Shown here: positions 19,966-27,916 of the stretch, in pieces
How the letters are laid out: every line of letters starts with the position of its first letter
Position numbering within the stretch: position 1 is the stretch's first letter
Notes under the pieces: model-generated
Databases searched by the model: none
What the model saw: only the letters and a program-made list of their open reading frames with translations
What the model was told of the DNA's origin: nothing
Translations under genes and position numbers: made by a program
DNA from: Gracilaria domingensis
Taxonomy: Eukaryota > Rhodophyta > Florideophyceae > Gracilariales > Gracilariaceae
NCBI GenBank assembly: GCA_022539475.1
Contig: VCMS01000406.1
Coordinates: forward strand, 47,428 to 86,537
DNA length: 39,110 nt
Reading direction: 5' to 3'

Positions 19966-22137
19966 CTAACCAATGAGCCTGATATAGTCCACCACCTGCT
20001 CTTCATGCGTAGCTGCTGGGGGTAGATGACCATACTTCTCAACAACGTAATGATAGAGAAGGAAGATGGTCCCGTCGGCTCCAAGTCTCACCATCTGCGG
20101 GTGTAGTCTTCGTGCCAGTCGTCCGAGCATCTCGTGAGAACGTCCTGTGATATACTGGCCATAAACGTGGTGCACGCTAAGGCATCGGTGGAAACAATTC
20201 CAAACAATCCTGTGCTTCTCCCAGTCTTCACAGTCCAACGGAGAGAGCCAGTCACGCAGGGTGATTCCACCAACTTCCACTTCCAAGTAATTCACTTCGT
20301 GATCGTAGACTTCATAGTCCACCACGATCGGCATGGCGAGAGCACCCTGAGCGTCATTAGTCTCGATCCTCAGGTTATCCGGTCGCTCATGGTAAAGCCG
20401 GAGCCTTCTTGCGTGAATATCTCTTCTGGACATGCAGCGGTGCGGGGACATCAAATAGTAACGCGGGTGACTAGCGTGTATGATGCGACAAGGGCCATAG
20501 AACTTAGAGACAAACGGTGGCCACTTGATCGACGGATTCATAGCTTCACCACGCATGACGAGTACCTGATCTCCAACTGCAAACCGGTGTCCATAACGTT
20601 CGTCATCCCGTCGAACGGCCTGTCTATCGACCCGAGTGGCTCTTCCTATAGTAGCTGCTTCCACTTCTGTGAGACGATTCGCGTCTGTGGAATCGGGAAT
20701 CAGAGGAGGAAATTCCGTACGGTGCATACGAGGACGGGTCCCGTAGAGAAGCTGAAAGGGTGAGTATCCCTCAGACATGCTACGAGTCTTGTATCCGTAC
20801 AGCACGTCATGTAGTGTTTCGTCCCAGTTGATTCCTCTTCCATAGACGATCTTTCGAATGGCTCTCTTAATGGTTCCGACCATTCTTTCTGGGCGTCCAT
20901 TCGAGACAGGAGCATATGCTAGCACCGGCTTCAGTGAAATTCCATGCTTTCTCATGTACTGCTGAACGCTGGCTGCAAGGAAAGAGGTTGCGTTATCAGA
21001 GACGATGGTCCGAGGGCATCTAAAGGAACCGACAATCTCCTGCTTGACAAACCTCAGAACCTCAGAAGCCGTGGCGTTCCTTGTAGCTAAGGCAATCGGC
21101 CATCCGATCAAGTGTTCCACCCCAATCAAAAGAAACCTGTTTCCACTGCTAGTAGGCCGAAAAGGTCCAGCAAAGTCAATAGAAAATGTGTCAAACACAT
21201 TAGTGAGAGGACCCTGCTGACCAGCACGATAAGAGAGAAAAGGTCCCATGAACTGACAACCATGGCAACTCTTGACATATTTGGTGACCTCAACACGCAT
21301 AGTATGCCACCAGAACCTGTCCATAAGATGCCTCATGGTGGCTGCCACCTCCCAGTGTCCAAGATCAATATGGAATGTCCGGATGATTTGGATCCTTTCG
21401 GCTATGTCAGGAACAAGTCTCAGCCACGTGCCGACACGGCGATAGAGGCGTCCATCCAACACATTGAACTTCTTCGCATTGCGCTTCACGGCAGCTCTGA
21501 GCTTCGTGTTAGGTTCGTCGATGGGCATCTGGCTTGGGTGTCGTCCGATATTTGCGTAGTACGGTTCCAGCCCACTAAAGACGTCCGTGACTGGGGCAGC
21601 AACGATCGGCGGAGGCTTCTCTCTCGCCGTCTCCTTCGCGGCTGCATAACGAGAGAGGTAATCAGCGGCGTGGTTCTTATTCCCTGCCCTGTAGACAATC
21701 TCGAACTCGTATTCTGCCAGGAAGTCCAACCACCTTGCCAATCTGCCATGAATGTCCTTCTTCGTGAATGCATATCTTAGGGCTTGATGGTCCGTGACCA
21801 ACTGGAAAGGCTGAGACCCAAGTAGATACATCCTGAAATTTTTCAAGACAAAGATCACAGCCAAGGCTTCTTTTTCGCACACTGAGTACTTTCTTTCTGC
21901 AGCTGTCATGGTCCTGCTTGCGTATTGCACGGGGTGATACATTCCATTTGACTTTCTCTGAGTGAGGACAGGTCCCAGCGCAACTGAAGAAGCGTCGGTC
22001 TCCACACGAAAAGGGGAGTCGAAATCGGGAAATGCCAACACCGGTGGACTCGTGAGCTTTTCCTTCAACTCATTGAAAGCCTTAAGCATGTCGTCAGTAA
22101 ATTCGAGTCTTCCCTTACCCGAGGTGGAGGCATGCAA
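19966..22137 (-). CDS. RNase H-integrase part of retrotransposon 1 pol
   Basis: A 723-codon open frame. The RNase H domain comes first: FRVETDASSVALGPVL, KYSVCEKEALAVIF and LVTDHQALRYAF carry its acidic residues, ending at ADYLSRY. The integrase zinc finger follows (HIDLGHWEVAATMRH ... CHGCQ, an HHCC set). The core has DTFSIDFAGPF, TIVSDNATSF and SNGRPERM, with exactly 35 residues between the second Asp and the Glu (DD35E). A GPY/F-like C-terminal module includes VGDQVLVMRGE and FYGPCRII. No chromodomain was seen in the about 170-residue tail. It is one frame away from the RT block (overlap at 22115-22137), so expression with RT needs a shift; either a lesion or programmed frameshifting is possible. 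Confidence 0.85.
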   Translation of the reverse strand: MHASTSGKGRLEFTDDMLKAFNELKEKLTSPPVLAFPDFDSPFRVETDASSVALGPVLTQRKSNGMYHPVQYASRTMTAAERKYSVCEKEALAVIFVLKNFRMYLLGSQPFQLVTDHQALRYAFTKKDIHGRLARWLDFLAEYEFEIVYRAGNKNHAADYLSRYAAAKETAREKPPPIVAAPVTDVFSGLEPYYANIGRHPSQMPIDEPNTKLRAAVKRNAKKFNVLDGRLYRRVGTWLRLVPDIAERIQIIRTFHIDLGHWEVAATMRHLMDRFWWHTMRVEVTKYVKSCHGCQFMGPFLSYRAGQQGPLTNVFDTFSIDFAGPFRPTSSGNRFLLIGVEHLIGWPIALATRNATASEVLRFVKQEIVGSFRCPRTIVSDNATSFLAASVQQYMRKHGISLKPVLAYAPVSNGRPERMVGTIKRAIRKIVYGRGINWDETLHDVLYGYKTRSMSEGYSPFQLLYGTRPRMHRTEFPPLIPDSTDANRLTEVEAATIGRATRVDRQAVRRDDERYGHRFAVGDQVLVMRGEAMNPSIKWPPFVSKFYGPCRIIHASHPRYYLMSPHRCMSRRDIHARRLRLYHERPDNLRIETNDAQGALAMPIVVDYEVYDHEVNYLEVEVGGITLRDWLSPLDCEDWEKHRIVWNCFHRCLSVHHVYGQYITGRSHEMLGRLARRLHPQMVRLGADGTIFLLYHYVVEKYGHLPPAATHEEQVVDYIRLIG

Positions 22138-22816
22138 GACCGAGGAGGTTTCCGCAAAGTGCGTGATGAACCGACGGTAATATCCTGCAAAGACCCAGGA
22201 AGCTTCTCAACTCAGTGACAGTGGTCGGGACAGGTGCATTGCGAATCGTGTCGATCTTCTTCATGTCTACTGCGACACCAGTCTTGTCCACGACATGTCC
22301 AAGCAGCTCAATCCTAGGCTGTGCGAAGTCACACTTGGAGATCTTCAACTTCAACCCATGCGAGGCTATGGTTCTCAGGACATTTTCCACATGCTCTATA
22401 TGCTCTTCGAGACTCTTAGAATATATGACCACGTCGTCCACATAAACGCGAGCGTAATCACAATGGTTTAGAATTGAGTCCATCATGCGCTGGAATGTAG
22501 AAGGTGCATTCATGAGTCCAAAAGGCATGACTTCGAACTGGTACGTGCCTTGTCTGCAGACAAAAGTGGTCATTTCTTTGCATTTGCGCGACATCCGGAT
22601 CTGCCAATAGCCAGAAAACAGGTCGAGAGTGGTGAAATAGGTGGCACCTCGCAAGTCATCAAAGATCTGGTCCATGTGAGGAAGCGGCCAACGATCAGCC
22701 TTCGTAACCTTATTCAAAGGCCTGTAGTCCACGCAGAACCTCGGTTTTACATCTCTCTTGGTCGCTATGACGACTAGGAAGGACCAAGGGGACGTAAAAG
22801 GCTTGATGATTCCGGC
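22115..22816 (-). CDS. Reverse transcriptase of retrotransposon 1
   Basis: RT motifs run from RFCVDYRPLNKVT and FTTLDLFSGYWQI to EVMPFGLMNAPSTFQRMM, then the catalytic YVDDVVIYS, KLKISKCDFAQ and ELRSFLGLC. The frame is continuous with the protease-linker ORF upstream (24724-22817), separated only by an in-frame TGA at 22817-22819, in a position where relatives have a charged residue before AGII. The first residues of this block, up to VDYRPL, are therefore inferred to follow that stop. The end of the thumb/connection region is lost by a frameshift near 22137. Confidence 0.88.
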   Translation of the reverse strand, partial: AGIIKPFTSPWSFLVVIATKRDVKPRFCVDYRPLNKVTKADRWPLPHMDQIFDDLRGATYFTTLDLFSGYWQIRMSRKCKEMTTFVCRQGTYQFEVMPFGLMNAPSTFQRMMDSILNHCDYARVYVDDVVIYSKSLEEHIEHVENVLRTIASHGLKLKISKCDFAQPRIELLGHVVDKTGVAVDMKKIDTIRNAPVPTTVTELRSFLGLCRILPSVHHALCGNLLGLACLHLG

Positions 22817-24724
22817 TCACAGCATCTTATCGTCTTCTTTCCTAACCACCTCGTCGTGTTTTGGCGGCAGGCGGCGTACTCGCGAATGTATCGGTGTATC
22901 ATCGATAAGAGAGAACTCATGCATAACGAGGACATCCGAAGGGCGGAGATCGTACAATGACCAGGCCACGACATCCAGGTCAAGTAGAGTAGTACGCAGC
23001 CTCTGCTGTGTCTGAGGAGGCAAATGAGAGAGCCTTTCTGAGATGACCTCTTCCTGATCCGTGTCGGGATGGTAGTCTCGTCTGTCGAATGCGCGTCCCG
23101 TAGAGTCTTCAGATATGTGATCCAACAACGAGTACTTGATTTCGTGAGTCGAACAAGCTTCTTCGACATCACCCTGGTAACTTTCGGCCTGTTCTTCGAG
23201 GATCGTCTGAACAGCCGCTGAACTTCCACCTGCGGCCGTAGCAGATGTGTCTCTAGGAGTCGCTTGCACCTGGTAAGGACCCGGTTGAGGCTCAGAGAAT
23301 TCCCCTGGCACTTGCGTCTGGAACTCTTCTTGCGGTAGTTCTTCCTCAAATGCGATCACGTATCGACCGTCATTATCCTCCTCCAGGTGTCCTGTGCGGC
23401 CGAAAGGCATATTATGGACACCCAGGTGAGGTGAATGAGCAGAGGAAGGAACTGTATAAAGAATCTCCACGCGAACGAATAGAAAGTCGCTAACGAGCTC
23501 ACCCTCTTCTAACGGTAGCAGTTTCACCTCGTCCTTAATAGGTATAGGAAGGACAGGGTCACGATAGAGGGGCGTACCGGATATCTCAACTTTTTCTGGA
23601 GAGGAATTATCATCTTCATCATCGTCTTCATCTTCATCTTCATCTTCATAGTCTTCATTCGTAACATCTTCTTCAACGCCCCCACTTTCCTCAATCGGAG
23701 CATCCCCACTAGTGTATTGCTGGACGCTGGTGTCGGTGGAAAAGCTCTGGAATGACGACGAATTTGGGCGGTGGGCATCGAGCGTATCGTGCTTAGAGTG
23801 TCCCTCGAAGCTGATCACTCGAAGCTCCACACAATCATCAGAATCTTCAATTCCAACGTATGTGAAATGCTCTTCAGTTTCTTCTTCTCCAACAGGCTGG
23901 GCGGGAGTTTCTTCGGTACTGGCTTCTGGGATCGGCCATCCTTCACTAAAGCGAGCCACCTGCTCTGTTAGACGGTCGAGTTCTAGGATACCCATCTCTC
24001 CGTATGGTAGCTCAGAAACGTGGGGATGAATCGGATCTCCAGGAGCCAGCTGAGGGTAGCGGCGGTACACTCGGAAGATTAGATAGTCCGGCCGACGCTC
24101 GGGGTACTCAGGTCGGAGCAAGATAACATCACTTCTTATCGGTAGCACGAGAGTTTGCTCAGGTGGCGGAGAGCCTTTGTCTTCTTCTTCACTTGAACTC
24201 TCTTCACTCTCCTCGGCACCTTCGAACCTGCGTCGCTCTTCGTCCATCACTTGGGACTGAGAAACAACCGGCTCGCGTTGATTTTCAGTGACATTAAGTT
24301 CCGCAATAAGTTCCACGGCGTCCTGTTCTGGAAATGCATCTGAAGCGCCCTGCCCAGAGGCTGGAACTTCCCCAGCACCCATTTTAGCCAAGGCGAAAGC
24401 GGAAGTGTCCGGCTTGCTTCTAGATAAGGAGATGCCATTTTCTTCGTCCTCCTCCCCTTCACTGTCAGAGAAAAAGGATTCGGAGGCCGACGTGAAATCT
24501 TTGCTGTCGGTCTGAACCGTGTCATCAATTAGCTTCAGATTAGGGCGATGATGGTCAAGTGGTAAAACAGCTGAATGTCCGTCAAACTGCATGGACACTT
24601 GCTGTGTACCGAGGTCCGGACAAGCTTGAAGAGATTCCAGAGCCGGGAATCCAGTAATCACATGGAAAGGAGGATTCTCAACAACCAAGAAGTCGAGTGG
24701 TACTCGGAGGGTTTCGAAGACCAC
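22817..24724 (-). CDS. Protease C-terminal part and acidic linker of retrotransposon 1 pol
   Basis: A 635-codon open frame. The start continues the retropepsin fold (VVFETLRVPLDFLVVENPP, then HVITGFPAL, the ILG-like segment). About 450 residues of Glu/Ser-rich linker follow, with duplicated modules (VILLRPEYPERRPDYLIFRV versus VKLLPLEEGELVSDFLFVRV) and a long acidic run near 23600-23660. The end (FSLIDDTPIHSRVRRLPPK) is the usual lead-in to RT and runs to the TGA at 22817-22819. Such a long linker between protease and RT is unusual for Ty3/gypsy. The internal similarity suggests an ancient duplication. Confidence 0.7.
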   Translation of the reverse strand: MVFETLRVPLDFLVVENPPFHVITGFPALESLQACPDLGTQQVSMQFDGHSAVLPLDHHRPNLKLIDDTVQTDSKDFTSASESFFSDSEGEEDEENGISLSRSKPDTSAFALAKMGAGEVPASGQGASDAFPEQDAVELIAELNVTENQREPVVSQSQVMDEERRRFEGAEESEESSSEEEDKGSPPPEQTLVLPIRSDVILLRPEYPERRPDYLIFRVYRRYPQLAPGDPIHPHVSELPYGEMGILELDRLTEQVARFSEGWPIPEASTEETPAQPVGEEETEEHFTYVGIEDSDDCVELRVISFEGHSKHDTLDAHRPNSSSFQSFSTDTSVQQYTSGDAPIEESGGVEEDVTNEDYEDEDEDEDDDEDDNSSPEKVEISGTPLYRDPVLPIPIKDEVKLLPLEEGELVSDFLFVRVEILYTVPSSAHSPHLGVHNMPFGRTGHLEEDNDGRYVIAFEEELPQEEFQTQVPGEFSEPQPGPYQVQATPRDTSATAAGGSSAAVQTILEEQAESYQGDVEEACSTHEIKYSLLDHISEDSTGRAFDRRDYHPDTDQEEVISERLSHLPPQTQQRLRTTLLDLDVVAWSLYDLRPSDVLVMHEFSLIDDTPIHSRVRRLPPKHDEVVRKEDDKML

Positions 24725-25074
24725 TGGGATGTTCTGCAGGCTCCTCGAACCAGGGACTTCGTAACGTCTGCAACGATTATCCTCCTGTTTGAAGGCTTCA
24801 GCTCGAGTGAGAGCCTATGGCTGAGGGCCGTTGACATCAGATTAGGGATGGCCCCTGAATCCAACAATGCCTGTGCAATAGTTCCATACACGGCCACATT
24901 GACAACCTTTAGCGCCGGTGGTAGTGCCGGAGCTTGAGCAAAAGCAACTTTCTTCCCAGTGAAGCTGCCAGATAGAATTCTTCGAAGATCCTTCTTCGCT
25001 TCGTCGGCATCACCACGGGCCAACTGTCCGAAGGTAATACCCGACGGGGCTTTGCCAAGTTCCTCGTAGACGTT
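24658..25074 (-). CDS. Protease N-terminal part of retrotransposon 1
   Basis: In frame with gag and directly after its TAA stop: ITFGQLARGDADEAKK, then VYGTIAQALLDSGAIPNLMS, where DSGA is the aspartic protease active-site motif, followed by RIIVADVTKS. A frameshift near 24740 moves the rest of the protease fold to the next ORF. The same-frame arrangement suggests that gag and pol were made by stop-codon readthrough, but a mutated sense codon gives the same picture. Confidence 0.72.
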   Translation of the reverse strand, partial: NVYEELGKAPSGITFGQLARGDADEAKKDLRRILSGSFTGKKVAFAQAPALPPALKVVNVAVYGTIAQALLDSGAIPNLMSTALSHRLSLELKPSNRRIIVADVTKSLVRGACRTSQWSSKPSEYHSTSWLLRILLSM

Positions 25075-26304
25075 TTACTTGCCGATGTGCTCCTGGATCT
25101 TGATCTTCCTAGGCTTGGCCTTTGACTTCGCTGCCGTCGCCTTACGCGGCTTGGACTTGGCCTTTGAGCTTCCCGCTGAAGGCTTAGCGGCCGGTCCAGC
25201 TCCTTGGTTCTGTGGAAACATCACTGGTGAGATACCGGGTAACGCATCCATACGCGACTGCTTCGGTAGAGGAGCACCATCCGCATCTCTCTTCGTTGCA
25301 GTCACAACTTCCTCACCATCGAAGTCATTAACAACAACTGAAACTTGGTTCTCCTCAGCCTTGCTGAGGGCATTCCTTTCTTTCAAGGCCCTCTCAGCGG
25401 CTGACTCTGACTTCACGCCTTCAAAGGACACATTGCGTTCTCCTTCGGCCTTAGGCTTCGACCAACAAGTCACAGCGGAGTGTCCCATCCTTCCACAACG
25501 ACCGCAACGGGTGTTGCGGTGTGAGTTCAACTCACAACGATTCGCGAAGTGACCCGGTTGCTGACAGTACGAACACGTCTGATCCTTGTCTTGCCGAGGT
25601 CCGCCACTCTGGTTGTTCTTCACAAGGAGATGAAGCTGCGCCATTTGCTCAGCCAGTCGCTCAATTATGTCTTCTAGTGGCGCTGCACTCGGGCGTGCAG
25701 TCTTTGACTTCCCCGGCCTCTGCAGTACTTGCTTGGGCGGCGGAAGCGCACTCAATGCTCCATAGGAACCCAGGGCTTTCCTTCCAGCAACGAAGGACTT
25801 GACGAGACGCTTGAGGGCTTCATAACTGTCAGCCCCGCGAAAGATCACAAATTGGGCCAGGTCCGCATATTCCATAGCAGCATTACGGAGAAGGCCAAAC
25901 TTCGCTTTCCCATTTAACCCTGCCAACTCGAAGCACGCGTCCATCTTTTTCAGGGAACCGAGAAGGTCCCCGTAGTCCAGACGAGCAGTGACGGCACAAC
26001 GGATCTGCTCCTCCGGTTCTTCAGCAGCCCCGAAACGGTCAATGAGGGCTTGCTTCACTCCATTGTAATAATGGGCCTCGGTCGTCAGAGACCCATTCAT
26101 GGCATAGGTGTCATAATAGAAGTCGAAGGCTTCTCCTTCCAAGTAACCAAGAAGCCTCAGAGCTCTATCAGCGTCATCCATGCCAGAAGTAGCAACATTC
26201 TCGAAATAGAACAGGAACTTCCTAATCTCAGTGGAAGACCCGTTGAATGACATAGTAGCTTCACGCGGCGCGGTGCCCTGCTGGGGGTACCATGTGGACG
26301 TCAT
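25075..26304 (-). CDS. gag: Gag of retrotransposon 1
   Basis: 409 residues from the ATG at 26302-26304, chosen because the longer frame upstream only translates a tandem repeat. Residues 1-180 form a helical capsid-like region (FLFYFENVATSG, LRLLGYLEGEAFDFYYDTY, the usual Ty3/gypsy Gag layout). Residues 210-230 are a predicted amphipathic helix. Two CCHC zinc knuckles lie at 244-257 (CSYCQQPGHFANRC) and 267-280 (CGRCGRMGHSAVTC), which bind genomic RNA. The C-terminal 70 residues are lysine-rich. It ends at a TAA (25075-25077), with protease continuing in the same frame. Confidence 0.9.
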   Translation of the reverse strand: MTSTWYPQQGTAPREATMSFNGSSTEIRKFLFYFENVATSGMDDADRALRLLGYLEGEAFDFYYDTYAMNGSLTTEAHYYNGVKQALIDRFGAAEEPEEQIRCAVTARLDYGDLLGSLKKMDACFELAGLNGKAKFGLLRNAAMEYADLAQFVIFRGADSYEALKRLVKSFVAGRKALGSYGALSALPPPKQVLQRPGKSKTARPSAAPLEDIIERLAEQMAQLHLLVKNNQSGGPRQDKDQTCSYCQQPGHFANRCELNSHRNTRCGRCGRMGHSAVTCWSKPKAEGERNVSFEGVKSESAAERALKERNALSKAEENQVSVVVNDFDGEEVVTATKRDADGAPLPKQSRMDALPGISPVMFPQNQGAGPAAKPSAGSSKAKSKPRKATAAKSKAKPRKIKIQEHIGK

Positions 26305-26417
26305 TTTTGAACGGAATGACGCGGGTGATGACAAACCCAACAGAAAGCAGAAAATGCCAGGGGGTACCAGCCAAGAATGGCAATGTGCAGTGGTGCACAA
26401 GAAACAATCAAAGTAGT

Positions 26418-26637
26418 AACGGCAGGAGCCCACGCCAACTCCAGACGAAGGCTCGAATAATAAACGGCTAAAGTCTGCGTCAAACTTCAGACACAGACTC
26501 GACACCAAACGGCTAAAGCTCGTGCCAGACTTCAGACACAAGCTCGAAACGGCTAAAGCCCACGCCAACTTCAGACGAGGACTCGAATAAATACGGCAAA
26601 AGCTTGTGTCAAACTTCAGACACAAGCTTGAAAAGAC
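26418..26637. repeat. Tandem leader repeat with internal palindromes
   Basis: Five copies of a roughly 44 bp unit of the form ACGGCTAAAG...CAAACTTCAGACACAAGCTCGA. Most units contain inverted arms around AAACTTCA. The best is AAGCTTGTGTC (26600-26610) with GACACAAGCTT (26619-26629), a perfect 11 bp stem. Other units have compensatory-looking changes, for instance AGTCTG/CAGACT. It lies just upstream of the gag start in the transcript leader, where packaging or dimerisation signals usually sit; that role is inference. Confidence 0.75.
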
Positions 26638-26886
26638 TTAAAAGAAAAGTGGGAGCCAATCCCAAGACGTAGGCAAAAGGTTTGATAGAAGAAAGAAAAA
26701 AGGGGGGAAGGCCAGAACCACCAAGTGGCCAAAGAGGTAATAGTAACGGAAAGCCACCACACTAAAGGGAGAGAAAGGAAAAGGTTGAAGGCAAGGTTGA
26801 CAAGCAGGTGTTGCTGTTTATATGGGGGTGTGGTGGGTGGTGGGTGGTTGGGGCGAGACAAAGAAGGGTCAACTCCGACCCCACCC

Positions 26887-26900
26887 AGATTATATAGACG
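26887..26900 (-). promoter_or_regulatory. TATA-like element upstream of gag
   Basis: Minus-strand TCTATATAATCT lies about 590 bases before the gag ATG, in the expected direction for element transcription. It is the best TATA match between the 5' repeat and gag. That position places a promoter inside the element, not in the 325 bp repeat. Confidence 0.4.
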
Positions 26901-27202
26901 ATTGCCACCCTCGATTCTAGCTTTTCTTTGAGGGTAGCAAATCGTAGAAACCATTTCTACTCATTTCTAATTTCTACTCTATCGCAAGATTAATTCTAAA
27001 CATTTTGTCGCCTTACTATTGCCTTACTAGTTCCTCCTCTGAAGCCCCATCCATTGAACCATTTCTAACATTTTGTTAGGGAGCTTCTAGAACTTCTAGA
27101 TTAGTCTAAAGACTTCTAAAGAAGTCTTTCAGAAACATCTAGAAGCGCCCGTGCTTCTTAAATGTAGAAATCTAACATCACTGATAAGAAGTAAATAGTA
27201 AC

Positions 27203-27285
27203 TTCCAGTGCCTTCTGGAACTTTTCAGAATTTTCTAGAATTTTCTAGAAATTTCTAGGTCACTCCAGAAGGTTCCAGAATTTTC
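27203..27285. promoter_or_regulatory. Phased heat-shock-element-like array
   Basis: GAA and TTC trinucleotides alternate on a strict 5 bp grid. Six contiguous units occupy 27228-27255 and four occupy 27268-27285 (GAAGGTTCCAGAATTTTC), all in one phase, with in-phase TTC/GAA also at 27203, 27213 and 27218. The eukaryotic heat shock factor binds nGAAn repeats in alternating orientation, with three or more units giving strong binding. More TTCTAGAA words and a palindrome AAAGACTTCT/AGAAGTCTTT lie at 27083-27135. The array is about 350 bp upstream of the TATA-like element. Confidence 0.6.
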
Positions 27286-27430
27286 CTGTAATGGGGAGCA
27301 CATGCGCTTTTCTCACTCGCGACCTTTCGTGGCGCGCGTGATGGGTTGTCACTCCAAGCAGTACTGCAGATTTTGCATAACATATTCTGCTTTCTTACTT
27401 CGCCCGCGCCCTTCTGTCCTTGCTACTACC

Positions 27431-27829
27431 ATGCTTCCTCCTAGTCCTGCCTTCGCTGCCGCTCCTGCCGTTGAATCAGATGACCTTGACGAGCCCGACT
27501 CGATCGAGTTCGTCGGCGAGCTCCGTGCTTCTCCTATCGCGCAGCCTCCCGCTCCACCACCTTCCGTCGCGCCGCCTCCAGCTGCACTTTCTGGTTCTCC
27601 GTTGGCGCCTCCGTTCGTTTCGCTCACCAACCCGACTTCTTCAAGCTCTGTATCCACCTTCCACCTATCGCGAGCCTATTTGGCTGGGTGGCAGGATGCG
27701 TACAGATGCGTGGAGGAGACGATGAACCGTCATCGTCCCTCAGGAATCACGTATGGGGTCCTCTATAGAACCCTACGGAGCATGCGCCGCTTTCTGATGG
27801 CCATCAAGGCCCGCTTGCTAGACTCGTAA
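27431..27829 (+). CDS. Small plus-strand ORF overlapping the putative 5' LTR, unknown function
   Basis: 132 residues from the ATG at 27431. The first part is acidic and proline-rich (DDLDEPDSIEFVGELRAS, PPAPPPSVAPPPAA). The second is a compact, probably helical region with GWQDAYRCVEETMNRHR and a basic end, FLMAIKARLLDS. No family recognised. The last 78 codons lie in the 325 bp repeat and recur at 19476-19713, where the frame is also open to the same stop. It is antisense to the retrotransposon. It could be a real gene whose 3' end was duplicated, a short antisense element protein, or chance. Confidence 0.45.
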   Translation: MLPPSPAFAAAPAVESDDLDEPDSIEFVGELRASPIAQPPAPPPSVAPPPAALSGSPLAPPFVSLTNPTSSSSVSTFHLSRAYLAGWQDAYRCVEETMNRHRPSGITYGVLYRTLRSMRRFLMAIKARLLDS

Positions 27830-27916
27830 CCGCTCCTGCCTCCCCGTAGATTAGCTTCAAGTAAATGTATGCTTTTCTTTTTTTTTTTTTCGTTTGTGCC
27901 TCTTTCGCTCTTCACA
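27592..27916 (-). repeat. Putative 5' LTR of retrotransposon 1
   Basis: Partner of 19476-19800 with eight substitutions over 325 bp. Ends TG...CA on the minus strand. No typical tRNA-primer site directly abuts the inner end; a TGGAGGCGGCG word lies about 12 bases inside and is only a weak candidate. The missing adjacent primer site and the overlapping plus-strand ORF are reasons for caution about the LTR interpretation. Confidence 0.5.

Larger units (their letters stand above)
19476..27916 (-). mobile_element. Ty3/gypsy retrotransposon 1 (gag-PR-RT-RH-IN)
   Basis: An 8.4 kb element on the minus strand. The order is gag (26304-25075), protease, acidic linker, reverse transcriptase (YVDD), RNase H, then integrase (HHCC and DD35E), which is the Ty3/gypsy order. 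It is flanked by 325 bp direct repeats about 97.5% identical with TG...CA ends, and a purine tract lies just inside the 3' copy. Lesions are few: a gag-terminating TAA, one frameshift in the protease region, an in-frame TGA before RT and one frameshift between RT and RNase H. No matching target-site duplication is seen (CAGACG versus CTTTGC outside the repeats), so the borders remain provisional. Confidence 0.75.

Noticed and set aside
20134..21780. Plus-strand ORFs of 209 and 222 codons
   Set aside because: Antisense shadows of the intact RNase H-integrase frame on the minus strand.
27592..27829. A SINE or LINE tail, because of the T-run in the duplicated segment
   Set aside because: Both copies share the same length and same ends on each side, unlike variably truncated SINE/LINE insertions. 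The T-run is internal to the repeat.
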